Positions 27,444 through 41,420 of a stretch of 64,000 nt of DNA are shown here, piece after piece. This DNA comes from Certhia americana. Its lineage: Eukaryota; Chordata; Aves; Passeriformes; Certhiidae. How positions within the stretch are numbered: the stretch's first letter is position 1; every line of letters starts with the position of its first letter. The notes beneath the pieces were generated by a model, which saw only the letters and a program-made list of their open reading frames with translations, had not been told where the DNA came from and did not search any database. The stretch spans positions 40,079,715 to 40,143,714 of the forward strand of contig CM031879.1 in the NCBI GenBank assembly GCA_018697195.1. The letters are read 5' to 3'. A program made the translations under genes and the position numbers.

Positions 27444-30400
27444 TTTTTGGACATAGAACAACTGATAATTTCAAGGACAGTTATCAACATTAAGACAAAT
27501 ATATATAGTACACATTAAAATACACATAGATAAAAATATCTTGAGTAGTATTAAAAGCTTTTTTACTTCAAGTTATAAAACCACGAAGGTAAAACTAACA
27601 AACAAATAAACAAACAAAAAAGGAAAAAACCCCCCAAAATCTAAGTCAACTCTCTTTATTTCATAGAAATCTTAAATATTTATTACAAACTGGTAAGATT
27701 GAATCACTTGGGGAATCAATAATTAATTAGTAGAAATGTTTCAGATATCTTATAAATATCAAAGGCTTTTAATAATTACTTTACAAATCCATATCAGCAC
27801 AAATCATGAAGGCTTTAAACATTGTGGGAGGTGGAAACAAGCTAAGAAGTTGAGAACTATAAAAAATATCAAAAATAATTGAATACTTTTTGATCTTATG
27901 CTGTAGCCTTGTTACAGTGGAGATTAATGCTAAAAGCATGATCCAGAACGGATCTTTTGATGCTCACTGCAATTAATAACAAAGCTTTTCCCAGCTGTAA
28001 TGATCCAGAGCCAAACCCATAGAAATGTCACAGTACTGATCAGATATAGTATGATATTCATATACAGTATCATATTCGAGTATCAATAATAGCACTTCAA
28101 AGCAAGGAAGCCAGCAGGTGCCATAAGAAAGTAAACTTGATTTTGAATCTTACAAGGAAATACATTAATGATTTTCAAAGTACCATTTAATGTAAGCAAA
28201 TTAATAATAAGTTCAACTCCAAGAAACAACCCCCCCACACTCCATTCCAGGAGACTGAAAAAGAACACAATAAGCCTTACCATATATTCTTAAAGAAAAG
28301 CCCACTGTTTCAGAGTCAACATTGGCCACTTCTATCTAGGAAAAAAATGGCATAAAAAAGGCATTTATATTAGACAGTATTACTGATTGCCTAGTTCTGA
28401 CAGCTATCCTGCAAGCACAGTACATCTATGAAGATTGTTTTTTAACTCTTTTCAAAAATAGGAGTTTTCCTTTTAATTCAACTACTATATGAATGATGTG
28501 AAATTTTCTGCTGCAATTCTTGATACTGATGCTTACATAATAAAAAACCAAACCCCCCAAACATTGGAGTAGAAAATCTTCTCCAAACTTTAATCATTTT
28601 ATTAAAACCTCAAACTAAGCATTCTTTAAGGTCCCCAACCCAAATCATTCCATATTTCCATGAAAAATATGCATGTATAGTCCCATTACCTTCTTGTTGT
28701 TAGAAGACAGAGAATAAATTGCAAATAATCGGTTCATTGTTGAGTACATGATTTCTTGTATAACATAGATATGAAAAAATTCCTGTGAAGCTGTAACGGC
28801 AGAAATGGATAATAGATTGATTTGCACCAGAACCAGATAACAAACAGATCCTGAAGAATCAAAGACATTATCATCAACTACCCCTCAGAAGACATTAAAA
28901 TCCTATGCTCCTTCTCAAGTCAGACAAAACACAAGGATATAACTTTCCCAGTGTTTTCTGATACTTGCATTTTTTTTCAGTTATCCAACAGCATAAGCTA
29001 TGAGACTTCTGAAAAGACAAGTATTCCTCAGATAAATCATACATGGCAGTAAGTTCAGTGCTAAGTTCACCTTTGATCTGTGCACACTAAAGCAATCCTG
29101 AAACATCAGACATACTCAGCATGCAATGAAGATTTTTTTCAGAAACTGTGTAGTATATTTATCCCAACATATAAACACATCCAGTCAGTAGTCAAAAGTA
29201 TTAAAATAGCTGGGAGAACAGAAAGGGGCTAGTAACAAGTGCAGTGAGGTGCAAATATACAGAAGTCTGAGCATTTATTTTGACCTGGACAATTCAGTCT
29301 ATTTGTCACTTTATCCAGTTGCCAAAAAAAATCATTACTATCAAAGCATATTTTGTTACAAAATCATGCAATTATATATCACTTCTTTTCTTGCAAGAGG
29401 GGAAAGCAAAAGCATTTTTCTCTATCACATATCGTTACACCTCAGTAGTTTCAATTTACACCAAGTATTTGGAGTTTATCTACATTTCTTCATGCAAAAT
29501 TTGTAAGGTTTTAATAAATGGACATATAGTTTAGGCTGCATGCTGTAGTCTGCCATGTTTAGTTAAGAATTGAGTGCAATTAACCATAGTAGCTGGCATA
29601 GATTCATCCTGTGTATTTATTAGGAGGAAGAAGAAGAGAAAATAGAGCTAAACTAAAGCTGCTGGATAGAAAGAAAAATCAATCCTGGTCATATTACAGC
29701 AGTAGTACTGGATGGCTCTAACTCTGATTATTCAGGTAAGCCACTGTCTCTGGCCTACCCTAATTCACCATCAATACTGATGGAGAAGAGAGCATACTAA
29801 GAGGTTCCCTGCATCAATGCATTTAAGAGGCAGCATTTGACAGTGTAGTTCCTGCTGGTGTCCCCCCACAGCTACTATTTCTTGATGAGAAAAGGTCACT
29901 CTTGTAGATCTATGTCCTGATTCACAGGAATATATGGGTTGTCCCTACATGGCATAGTGTGAACTGAATCTTTTTCCTGAGCTGTGTCTATTTCACCAAA
30001 GAGGATATATTGTGTTGATCACCTATTTGCTAGATGGTTTTTGTATTCTTCACTCTGACTGATTTCCACTTCTGTTTTCTCTCCATCTGTATTTTTGCAA
30101 CGGGTCAAACACAAGCATCCTAATTTTTTATTTCCCCATAATTCATTAAAGGTAATACTTTTATTTCCAGCACGTTTCTTTGCCCACTGTGGATACCATG
30201 CAATGAAAATTCAAGTCTTAATCTTCTTAAACTCTCAAGCCGACACTGTATAATGGCATCCTGCTCATGAGTAATTCATTCATGGAGCAAAGGCTGGCTG
30301 GACAGAAATTAATATAATTGCAATTATTTCCTGTAAGACCTCAAGAGGCAGAACCTCTCAAGACCTGAGATTTCAAGCTCATAAAAGATATAGCTGAGTC

Positions 30401-33400
30401 TCTCAGCAGAAAATCAGGCAAGGCCAGAGAGGACTTGCCACAAAAGAAATGTCCTGATTGTTGTTGAACATTTTTCTTTTGGCAAAATGAAGATTATTTC
30501 TCATTTATTGAGTTCTGAAGTGATGGTGGCAGCAGAAATTTGCCAAAAGTTGCCAAAATGCTTTCTCTACTTCAGTACACAATATCAAGAGCAGAGGATA
30601 CTGAGAAAGAGTAAACTTTTGACCACTACTTAGCATCTCAAGGTAAGTGATTATAATAGCAGAATTTATTTGCATTCAATGACCACAAATTATAAATAAA
30701 TTATTATATTCGTACTATTCTGTTTCATTTTATAGCTACTCTCTATGATTTATTCTACCTTTTAATCTTCTTTCAGAAAGAAACTAGCTTCCTCCCAGAA
30801 GAATGGACAGATATATTTTTGGATTTTTGCTATCATCTTGTGTAAAATACTGTTTTGACTTCCAAGAAACTTGTAGAACAAGGAAAGAACAAGAGTCTGA
30901 CAAAATATGAAAAATAGGCAAGCAACTAGAAAGGAAAAAAGACCCAAACAAATTCCTTTGTCTAATTCTGTCTCTTGTTCCTAAGTTACAATAAGTACTT
31001 ATTATTTTCAAAGAACTCGCAGAGCTCCTCAATCTCAGAATGCATTTCCAGGAATAGTTCTTTAAAAACTCAAGTTGATCCAAAGGCGGAATACAAAAGG
31101 CAATCCACAGGACCAAGAGAAGAGAAGACACTTCCAGCTTCTGTAATAGGTACAGAAGCTCTGCTGCTTTCTGGACATTTCATGCCTAACCAGATTCCCA
31201 TCAGCTGTTCCTGAGGAGCTTCCCTAATATATTTTCACTGTGTTTACATGATATCTCATATTCCTGTTCATGCTTGAGGCATGTATAAAGGCAGACATTG
31301 CCAAAGGGTCAGGCATTACATAACTCAGGATGATTTATCCTGTGGATTTTCCCCTCAAGGTCAGACTTCTTCAGCTATTTTGACTACAGCATTTCCCAAA
31401 TAACTTCTGTGTTTCATGCTTTGTCTCTACTTGGCCCACACCTGACAGTACAGTTGTTTTGGTTACACTTCAATTAACAGGACTACATCATGTTTTTGTT
31501 TCAGAAATGAGGCTGAATTTTCATGACTTCTCACTCCTCATAGTTTGTGGGAGGTTACACTGAGACATCACTTCTTTCCCATCAGCCTGAACAGCCCTGC
31601 AGGGTATGTCCACATCACCATCCTTGGATTGTGCCTCAGAGAGTGACTGCCGGCTGCTGAAGCCTTTTGACCTGCCTTGATGTTTTCTCTCTGTCTAATT
31701 TACAGCTCACACTGTAACGAAAACTCTTAAGTTTCCTCTGGACAAAAACAGGTGTCCTCCCTGATGCCCCTGAGAGTAGTATAGCTGTTCTACAATTCTA
31801 AGGGAAATTCCTGGGGCCAGGTGAGAGACGAGAGAGTAAAGTGTCACCTTACAGGGAAGGTACCATTTACCCTATCAGTTTCACATTTCTACAGCTAAAT
31901 TCCATTGGAGAAAATCTCATGCAAGATAAGAAAGTCTTATGCATTTGCCCCCAACACAGCAGAGAGGCTGAGCATGATGCTGCCAGTTCTCATGCTTCAT
32001 TAACAAGCTTATTTTTTAAACTATGCTAAGGTGCACCTCAATAATCCTGGGTATATGCCCTGGATTAGCCATGTTGCTGTCAATAAATTAATCAGAAGAA
32101 TAAAGTTTGCACCGGAGTAATAGAGAAGTTAATTTGATTCCTTCTCATTTTTGAATATCAATCATTCCTTCGGAAAGTTAAATAAAACCAAAAAAAATTC
32201 ATATTTCTGGAGGCCTGGCTGACCTTTTAGTGCCAACAGCATGTAAAACGGATGGTGGGGGGTGGGAGCTGTGTTCATTTTTTAAATGGTTTGACCATTA
32301 TTATTAGATTATTCAGTGGTAACAGTTATACTGTTTTTACATCCTTTTGCAAGGGTAACTAGCAGGATGTGTAATCAGGAGGAAGTGTCTCTTGTGACAC
32401 TTGCTTTTAATCCTCCTTATAGGGCATGGCTTGGCAAGTTACAACTAGCAGGCTCTCTCCTGGACAGTACTACTCCAGGAAGTAATTGGAAGTTAAATTG
32501 CAAATATAACTTGTGTTACTATTGAGTTGTAAATGTATGCAAAGAATCATTTCTAGTTCAATGCTTTAGTAGCTGACAAATTTCTTTTATGAGCAAGCAC
32601 TGGCAAGAAGTATTGAGCAGGGTACCTGACAGAAGACAGGTGCTTAATCTGCCAGAAAAAAATGAATCTAATTTAATCCTTGTTATTTGTTTTACAAGCA
32701 GCAAAATGTTGCACTGCAAAAGCCCAAGAGGGTAAACTGATGTCTTAGCAGTTGCCTACTAAAGGTAGAAAATCTTCATCCATGAACTCTACTAATTTAT
32801 TCATCTAAATATCTTTCCAAGCTGACCGCTCTAATATTAAATTTTCTCTTCATTTTGGTAGAAAAACAAAATTTTTAAATCTCCATGTTATCATACATTT
32901 TGCATTTTTTCCCCCGTGTGTCATTTGCTTTTTGTATTTGCCTGTACCAGAGAGACTGTGTTGGTTGTTCAGTGTGCAAAGCTCCCCATCATGGTGTGCT
33001 CAACTCACAGGATAGTTTGCAGAGAGGAACACCAATTCAAAGCACATATTAAAGAGCAAAAAAAAAAAAAAAAAAAAAAAAAATTTCCAAAACATTGAGT
33101 ATTTTGACAACAGCCATGAGGTTAGTTTTTCAGGAAGCCTTCAGTTCCCTTTAAAATAGAATATTTAAGCAAAGGCCACAGACAATTTTATAGTACTGAG
33201 ATTAGCAATTTAAATTAAGGCAGTTATCTTGCCAGTTCTCCTCCTAAATCATAGAGCTCACCAGCTACGTATCTGATGATTTTTAGGGTAATACTAATAT
33301 TACTTCATGTAATAATTTCTTCATACATCATAATCTGCAGTAAAAGCTAGGCTTCTGAGGCACAATTTTTTTTAGAGAACTACGAACATGTCACCTTTCC

Positions 33401-34799
33401 CTTAGTATTTTCTCCTCTGATAACCTGCAGCTGGAATGAGTAATTGTGAGAGCAAGAGGTGGGGGTCACACTGATGATAAAAAGGACAGGTCTCTGTGGG
33501 GAAGACATTCTTTTCATGCCTGTGCTGGACAGAGGCTGGTGCAGTGTGCTTTCAGAATTCCAGACTAAATTTCAAGCTGTGCTCTTTGGGGGGAAGCCTG
33601 ATTGCAGCACCACTGCCTGCCTGCCTTGCAGTGTTCAGAAATAAAAGCTAGTGACAGATATTGGGAAGAATAATCTGACCTAATAATGCACCTTACAGGA
33701 CTCTAAATTATCTGCACTTGCAGAGGGGAGTAAAGTACTTGGATACTTCTGTGAACCAGTCAATAACAGTCTCTGCTCAATACATGGCATTGATCAAAAG
33801 CACAAATGCTAGGATGCAAACCAGAGTGATGTTAAAAACCGTATTGAAAGTGAACACCATTGATAAAAATCAATGAGAAAGCTTCCTTGGAACCATTGTT
33901 CAGTGCTGACCACTTCATCAAATAGGGATGTGGCAAACAGTTTACAAACAGACAACAAAAATGAAGAGATGTTTGGGTAAATATCGATTATGTAGTGAAT
34001 TAAACGACTAGGACAGTTCAGCTTTGAGAGGTACCACTTAGGGTGCCATGAATAATACATTCACTAAATTGAGCTTACAGAAAGCTGGAAATTTTCTAAC
34101 AACCTGCTTCCTGTAGAAAACAAAACAAAAAAAAATGTCAAAACATAAGTACTCTGTCAGAATGTACCACTTCAAAAAAACTTTTCAAAGGAATAATGGT
34201 CAAGATTACTCTTTGTCAAGGACTTCTCTCCCTTTAGAAAACTGATTTGTTTCCTCCAAGTGGGTTATCTGGGATCCCAGCTTTCTGTGACAGATGTATG
34301 TCACAGACCTCCTCAGACACAGAGCAAGTGATAATTTAGCTTCAAGACTCCAGAGTAAAGCCACTTTAGGGACAACCAAGAATTTTAAACTCAACATTTC
34401 CAGTGCTCTGTAAGCTTTGTGTGTAATAACACTGGGCTTGTAGAAAGAAAGAAAATCCTAAATCTCCCCAAGTTGAATTGCTCTGGATTTCTCAAGTATG
34501 AGTTGACCTCACAATATCCTTCAATTTTTACTTAACATGCTCCTCTTCATAAAGGAAATCATAAACCACACACAGATTATAATCTGAGGGGAATTAAAGT
34601 GTACAGGCACTGAGCCACCATCCTGAACAGTCACTTCTGAAAAAGAATTTCAGTTGAACAATGACAAAGTCATGGGGCTAATTTTTTTGGCAGAAGGCCT
34701 CCACTGTACCCTTCCACATCCAAAGTTCTTCCTGTATTCATTGCAGTCATCCCCTGTCCTTAGGAAAATGCTGCCTCACAAGTTGGACCTTGCATCACA
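27444..34799. other. intergenic, mostly no gene seen
   Basis: AT-rich DNA with A/C-rich low-complexity patches (27596-27640, 28540-28560) and a possible tailed retrocopy at 32.8-33.1 kb, listed separately. None of the open frames of 60-115 codons here resembles a known protein or carries phase-compatible splice sites. Confidence 0.55.
32821..33083 (+). mobile_element. possible poly(A)-tailed retrocopy
   Basis: A run of 26 A at 33058-33083 is preceded about 10 bases earlier by ATTAAA, a variant poly(A) signal. The 7-mer tttccaa occurs directly after the A-run and again at 32814-32820, which could be a short target-site duplication. The roughly 240-base body matches nothing I recognise. Seven bases can match by chance in AT-rich DNA, so this is tentative. 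Confidence 0.28.
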
Positions 34800-36330
34800 T
34801 ACTAGACATGATCAACTAGGTGGGAAAAATCCAGGTTCAATAGGCAGGACTTCTACCTCATGAAGCTGTGCTGGCTGTGACCAGTGGCTGTGTTGTCCTC
34901 CAGGTGTTTTTTCAATACTTCCCAGAATAATCTTTTCCATGGTTTTACCAGGCACTGAAATGATATTAACAGGCCTGTCATTTCTGAGGTCCTTCTTCTT
35001 GACCTTCTTGAAAATCAGGACAACATTCTCCAGCTTCTTGTGAGCTGGGACCTCTCTGGCTTTCCAAGACCGCTCAAAAATCATTAGTCCTTTATCTCAG
35101 AGCACTAAGACTCCCTAGGTCCATCATCCATGTTGAAGACAGAGGTAAAGAATGCATTAAACACCTCTGCCTTGTCCCTGTTCCTGCTTGTAAGACAACC
35201 ATCGTCATCCTATAATGGGATGATGTTATTTTTAAACTGTCTTTTGCCACTAATATTTTTGTAAAAAGAAACTCCTTTTATTGTCCCCCACAGTTCTGGT
35301 CAGCTTCACCTCCAACTGAACTTTGGCTATGTGATTTTTTTTTCCCTACAGTGGTAAGCAGCATCTCTGTATTCTTCCCATGTCACCTGACCTGGCTTCC
35401 CCTGTGTGCACACCTTCTTTTATTTCCAAATGAAATCTCTGTTCAGCTAAGCTGGCCTTTTGGCTCATCTGCTTGACTTACAACACTTGGGAATTGCCTG
35501 CTCCTGGAGCAGTACTGATGTTCTTAAGAGGTGATATTTATAAAGTGAGCAGTACTGATGGATCCCAGCACCTGCAAAAACATTTTCCTAGGGAATTTCA
35601 CTCCCTAATTCCCTGAGCAGCCTTAATTCAGTTCTCCTCATATCCAAGTCCAGGGTTGAAGTTTTGCTGGCACTTTTCCTCTCTTCAGTTTTAAATTCGA
35701 TCACTTTGTGGTCGCTGTGGCCAAGACAGATACCAACCTCCCCTTCATTTATGAGATCCACTCTGTAGACAAGCAGTAGATGAAGAAGGGCATCTTACTG
35801 AGTCAGCTCCCTTAGCACCTGTTCCATAAAGTTGTCATCCAGGTGTTTAAGGAATCTTCTGGCCCAGGATATACTCCCAGCTAATTTCTGGCATGTTGAA
35901 GTCCTCTGTAAGGACAAGGCTAGTTGCCTTGGAAGTTTTCCTTAGTTCATCAAAGAATAACTTGTCGTCGTCATTGTCCTGGCTGGGAGATCTATGGCCA
36001 CGGTGACATCAGCATTATTTGTTTGCCCCTTGATTCTTACCCAGAGGATCTCAACTGTGCCATTGCCAGCTGTAAGCTCAATACATTCTATCCCATCTAT
36101 TACGTACAAGGCCACTCCTCGTCTCTTCTGCCCTACCTACCCCTCTTGAAGAGCCTTTAACTATCCAAGAGGGCACTTCAATCAAAGGACTCATCCCACC
36201 AGGTTTCAATTATGCCAATAATATCAAATCTCTGGGACTGGGCCAAAGCATCCTGGTATTTTTCTACATGCCATGTGCATTATTATAGAAACATATCATG
36301 TGTGGTACATAGTAGCCAACGCCTCCTGTA
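34800..36330 (-). mobile_element. degenerate CR1 LINE ORF2 fragment (endonuclease to reverse transcriptase)
   Basis: About 1.5 kb of CR1 ORF2 in minus orientation. Near 36.0-36.1 kb the reverse strand reads GVALYVIDGIECIEL and later LWVRIKGQTNNADVTVAI, matching the CR1 endonuclease. Near 35.15 kb it reads KAEVFNAFFTSVF from the linker before the reverse transcriptase. At 34.85-35.08 kb it reads ENVVLIFKKVKKKDLRNDRPV and SVPGKTMEKIILGSIEK from the reverse transcriptase. Frameshifts and stops separate these blocks. It ends around the fingers/palm region, before the YxDD catalytic part, and has no CR1 3' terminal repeats, so it cannot be active. Confidence 0.93.
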
Positions 36331-36515
36331 GCAGATTGAGGGAATCCTATTAGAAGTGGTTTCCTCAAACTCCTCAGGTTTTAACACACAATCCCATTGT
36401 TCATCACTGGGAAGCCTGGTTTATTCTCTCTCCCATGCAAGATAGTTTAAAGCTCTATCAACAAACTCCAGTAGTTCCTGTGTACACTTTAAAAAAAAAA
36501 TATCCATCCCTCCAT

Positions 36516-36562
36516 CTATATACATATATACACGCATACATACATAGATTTACACACACAGT
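36516..36562. repeat. TA/CA-rich simple repeat
   Basis: A run of atatac, acatac and acacac units. Probably length-variable. Confidence 0.75.
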
Positions 36563-38099
36563 CAGGAAGCAGTCTTTTCAGGACATTACCTCTTTGCTAC
36601 CACCTGCCTGGAGTTTACATAGGAAAGAGGATTGTGTTTTTTTTCTCAAGACCAGTTCTGTTGAGAGGCACATCTCTAATTCTTCAGAGAAGCATGGTAT
36701 GATCTGATAAGCAAAAACCTATTTCCATTATGTAATCTAAAAAGTGGCTACTAGTCTATTAAAATAAATATTTGGTGCTGCTATTCCTTGACTTTTAAAT
36801 AGATAGTGTGTACCATCCTAGGAATTTGAAAATAATGGCTTTAAACCAGTTTTTTTTAGCAAAACAAATGTTGGATCAGTCATGCTAGAATAAGGGGAGG
36901 ACAGTCTGCTGTGAAACATTGAGGTGTGTCATTTTAAAATAGTGCAGAGCACTCTAGGGCAAATAAAACAATAGTAAATCAAAAGTGTTCATCTATTGTG
37001 GCTACTTATTCTACAGCAACTTTGGTTCAAGCCATGCTGGTAGTTTTTCTAGTGCCTTCAATCAAACAGCAGGTATGTGTGGCCTGAAGTTAAGGGATGC
37101 TAAACACCTGCCAGTTTCCAAACTTGAAACATTGCAGCTCCCTTACCTGAAGGATATTTTATTTTTAGTGTACCAGGAATCTCAGTGCTACTGTCATGTG
37201 GCGTTTGCACTATGAAATACATCATTGTCATTTCACAAAATGTTAAACAGTTCCCACTCCAAGGATCCAGTTTTAGGTCATTTATAAAATATTTTAATGA
37301 TCATATTTTTCAATTGCTTATATTGAACACAAAAATACAGCAGCACACAATTCAGTTTTGGTTTTTAACAGACTCAAGACTTCTCTTGACAGCTGGCAGT
37401 ATCAGTGAGTAGTTCAGCAGTCTATTCACCCAAACTGTATTGGCAGTATTCTTGCTGACATGTGCTTTGGCCTATGCAAAAGACCTACAGATGTAAACAT
37501 AATGGAATAAAACTAATAATCCCTCAAAACAAATATTTAATTTCTGAATGTTAATGGTCTGGTACTTAGGAGCACAAACTATTTAGGACATCTGTCTTCC
37601 CTTCATTGTCAAGTACTCCCAGTGCCAAACAGAAGAATAATTTTGATTGACACTGGACACATGAAAGAGCTGGTGCAAATCACTTTTCATATAACTTGTA
37701 ACTAATTGTTGCATTTCCATAATTTATTGTTCCTTCCATAATTCTCCACTAAATTTGCCCAGTTTGCGAATTTTTCTTCTGAAGTTAGTCTTGCAGCATT
37801 TCACATCCTCATCTCCAAGAGCAATATCAATTTGGCAGGCTGCAATTCATATTGCAGTGAAAAGCTTGGAAGGCACTCTGTTGTGATCAATCAAGATACA
37901 CTTGAATCTAAGAATATGAGTAATTGTGTGGAAGTCATAGAGATTACTGTGGGTCGTGTTAGAGTATGTTTTACATGGTGCATATTCAGTGAAGCACTAT
38001 AATCTTCAAAAGGTGCCCTGAAGATCATCCTGCAGAGCAGAATGAGTTGTGAAGATGTTAAGAGGCACATTCTATCCTTAGACTAGAAATTCATTAATA

Positions 38100-38155
38100 A
38101 ACCTTGGACACGGTAATCTTGGTAGTCTTTTAGAACCTTTATGATTCTATGATCC
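38100..38155 (+). repeat. probable CR1 tail remnant
   Basis: A short stretch ending 'cctttatgattctatgatcc' resembles the end of the CR1 3' region with its ATTCTATG repeats. It is too short to be certain. Confidence 0.35.
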
Positions 38156-38744
38156 TGGATGAACAGCAACAACAAGGATATCAATCTCTGAAGATGTTAC
38201 TTTTGCCTGGGTAAAGCAAAAAAGTGCCGTAAAAAGTGCCAAAGTCTCTTTTGTGTATGTTCTTAAACAAGCTAAGGAGTTTTGGATGTTCACCTTCTCA
38301 AATGGCCCTGTCAATTTAATATCTAGTCTTGCCTAACAGTCTTTTCTTTATGAAGTATAAAAAGGAAAGAGGAAGCAGGATTTCCAGCATAATAGTTGTG
38401 CTCTCAGGTGCCTCAAATCTTACATATCACAGCAGCATGTTTCTATTATTATTTCCACTTGTAAAATACCCCACATATGAAAAGCAAAGGCATTTAAAAA
38501 CATCTGAGAGTCTCCTTTAATCTTTCCAGCCTGGAAACATCTCTTTTCAAAGACTTCTCAGTTTTCCTGCAAAGAAGCTTGTGGTGACAGCTGTCCAGAA
38601 CAGGAGATAGCAGAAAGCACCTTTTGGAAAGTGTGTAGAATGAGAGAGAAGTAGGGTTATATTAACACACTGTTTTACGAGGAAAAAAAAAACAAAAAAA
38701 AACCCCCAAAAAACAACCCGCTATTTAGCAATTTTGAATGTAGT

Positions 38745-38945
38745 TTGTTGCAGTTCTCGCCCGAGCTGGCCATAAGAAGACTACTGTGGCCTTTTCTCTG
38801 AGTGTAAAGCCCCTGCAGAAGCTGTGGAGAGGCTGTATCCCCGGGGAGCGGATCCAAGCGCACGGCGAGGAAAGATCCTGCTGGGCGTTTATCAAAGCCA
38901 TTCCTGGGGCTGCACCGCTCCCTGCTGGCCGCAGACGCAGCTAAA
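38745..38945. promoter_or_regulatory. CpG-enriched patch with CTCF-like motif
   Basis: About a dozen CpG dinucleotides occur within 200 bp, in a region otherwise almost free of CpG. On the minus strand, 38916-38932 reads GGCCAGCAGGGAGCGG, close to the CTCF core CCAGCAGGGGGCGC with one G-to-A change. This could be an insulator or enhancer in the desert beside C12orf50. An A-rich tract lies just before it (38680-38716). Confidence 0.35.
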
Positions 38946-41329
38946 GAACTGACAGACTCGGTTGAGCTTTTAATAAATTTATATATTTACATAATGTATG
39001 GCTGTACAAGGGAGCTTTTATCAGAAAATATCTCTATTAGGGGAAAAAATTTCAAAATCATTGTTTTTAAACGATGTCTACAATTACCAGGGACGTTTTA
39101 CTTCATTTTCATTTTACAACAGCCAATGTTTTTCTTGTTCAGGTGCTAACTTGAGATGGACTTTCCTACCTTAATTAATAAACATCATATTGACAATATC
39201 AGTGCTGTTGAGATGCTTGGAGTTAATTATATTAATTTATCCACACAGGTTTTTTAATGCATGCAGGATCTCAGACCGGAATTTTTGAAAACTTTTGTCA
39301 AAATATGGTAGCACTGTTATTCTATTTACTAAGGAATATGATTCACCTAGATTAGATGTCTGGTGTGCTTTTAGAAGTACCATCTGGAAAAACAGCGCAT
39401 TTTAACATGTTTAGGGTGAAAGCAACAAATCACTTATTTCCCTTGGGCTTTCCAATTCAGCAGCAGATTATGGCCACGCATACTTAATACCAGGGCAAGT
39501 TCAACTCTGCTTCTGATCTTTGGCTCATTATCTCAGAGCTTAGTTTCAACTACTATAAGTAAATCAGTGAGGGGGTTAGTCATGCAGTGATTATGTGAAA
39601 GTACAGAAATGCAATCAATCTTTAGGACCTCACTACATGAAATGCTGAATATTCTCAGTTTCTTTTGGCTCCTCTCTGGGGCTTTAATGACAGAGAAAAC
39701 CAGGCAAGATTAAAAAGTATAATGGGGAAGTATCTGATCTGGAAAACAAACAGGTAGCTTTATTATTTTAGAGAATCTTAGTGTCTTTGAAGTTGCGAAA
39801 GGGAAATCTTAATTAAGGATTTGATCACACAAAGCCCTTGATCCCTTAATGTTCCTCTGATTTCTGTCAAGAGCAGCTAAAGCCTCACAGAAACTGTAAA
39901 TATGTTGTTGAGCCATATATTTAATATGCAGTGCTGAGGTATTTTTTGGTATCTTTGAATTCCTGGGTTGAGAAAGCGATGACTAAAAGAACAGTATTTG
40001 TAATTTCTCTACAGGAAGCTCCAATGAAAAGAGTACTGAGGCTGTGATTCCACAAAAATTGAGGATCAGCCCATTATTACCCTCATGGCCACATCCTTTT
40101 CTTCCTGCATTTCCTTGTCTTTCACTTGAGAAGAACCTGACACTTAGCCCAACCACCTGCTGGAATATTTGCACATTAAGGTGCTAGAAAACTATTTTCT
40201 TTTGGCTTTGGCTTGTTGGGTTGTGTTTTCAGGGTGGAGAAGTAGGTTAAATTGTATCAAGAGGTGCCTTGTTCTTTACGATATCTGTCAGAAAGGTGTT
40301 TAGATTCTATAAAGGACCTCTTAAGATACTGATATTTTGAGACCACACTAAAAAGAAAAGGAAGATTGTAGAGTTAACCATATGACCCATTAGCTGCTGG
40401 GAGCCCCAGGCTGAATGGGCCTCTGACCCCAGCCCAGCACACCCTGCAGATTCCATCCATGGGAAATTACCCCTTTTGGGTCACTGGAACTCTTACCAAA
40501 GATTTTCCCAAAGAAGCCAATTCTATTCCTCATTTCTACAGTCAAACAGAACGGATGTCCACCTGAGAACTTGCTGCACTGCTAAATAAAGGTGAGGCCC
40601 AGAAGAAAGTGTTATCACCTGTACCAAGCAGGAGCTGCTGATTTTCTCCTGTGGTAAGGGATCTATGAGGCACAAGCCAGCAGGCAGCACATGCAGCACA
40701 GCACAGCCTGCTCTTATACATCCATATAGCAACAATATTAAGCACTTGCACAAATTAAATATTGAAATCCTTTTTAACAGAATACTAAAATCAGACCAGC
40801 ATAACAACATTTGCCCATTTCCATTTATGGTCTTATCAAATTTAATACTCTAAATTGTGGAGATATTGGACAAACAGCAAATGCAAAATTTATATTTCTT
40901 ATATGTGAAAAAAAAATTAAAAGGAATTAAAAGCCTTCATCAAGATAATAAAAAATTATTTGATACAACAGCCTTCTGAATTGAGATTTTAAATTGCCTC
41001 AGGCAGACAACATGTGAAATGTGGCTGCAAGGCATCATATGCTACAAAATTGCAATGTCTAATTAGAGGTGGAAGGAACATTTCCAACACACCTAGTCTT
41101 TGATTTTAAAAAGATGCATCTTGTTCTGTACATTTTTACTTAGATAAACCAGATCCTCTAGGTTTTTCTATTTTTCTCTCAGTTAAGAAAAGTGATGCAT
41201 AACTGCATACATGTCTATAATCAGTACAGTGTGTTCTAACTTAAGTGATTAAAAATTGAATTTCAGAATAAAAATTACACCACTATTGAGATAATTAAGC
41301 AGGGCAGAGAAACACATGACTACATTTCT

Positions 41330-41420
41330 CATAGAACAATAGAATGATTTCAGGTAGAAGTATCCTGGAAGGTATCTGTTCCAGACTTATGTTACAAGCA
41401 GTCCCAGAAGAAATGGATCC
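41330..41420 (-). repeat. probable degenerate CR1 3' end, minus orientation
   Basis: 'catagaacaatagaatgatttcagg' followed by 'cctggaaggtatctgttcc' resembles the inverted CR1 terminal repeat and the 'aaagatcatctagttcc' block, with many changes. The tail of the match cannot be placed exactly. Confidence 0.45.

Noticed and set aside
34812..35084. A host gene on the minus strand at 34.8-35.1 kb
   Set aside because: The protein is CR1 reverse transcriptase, followed upstream by broken CR1 endonuclease sequence.
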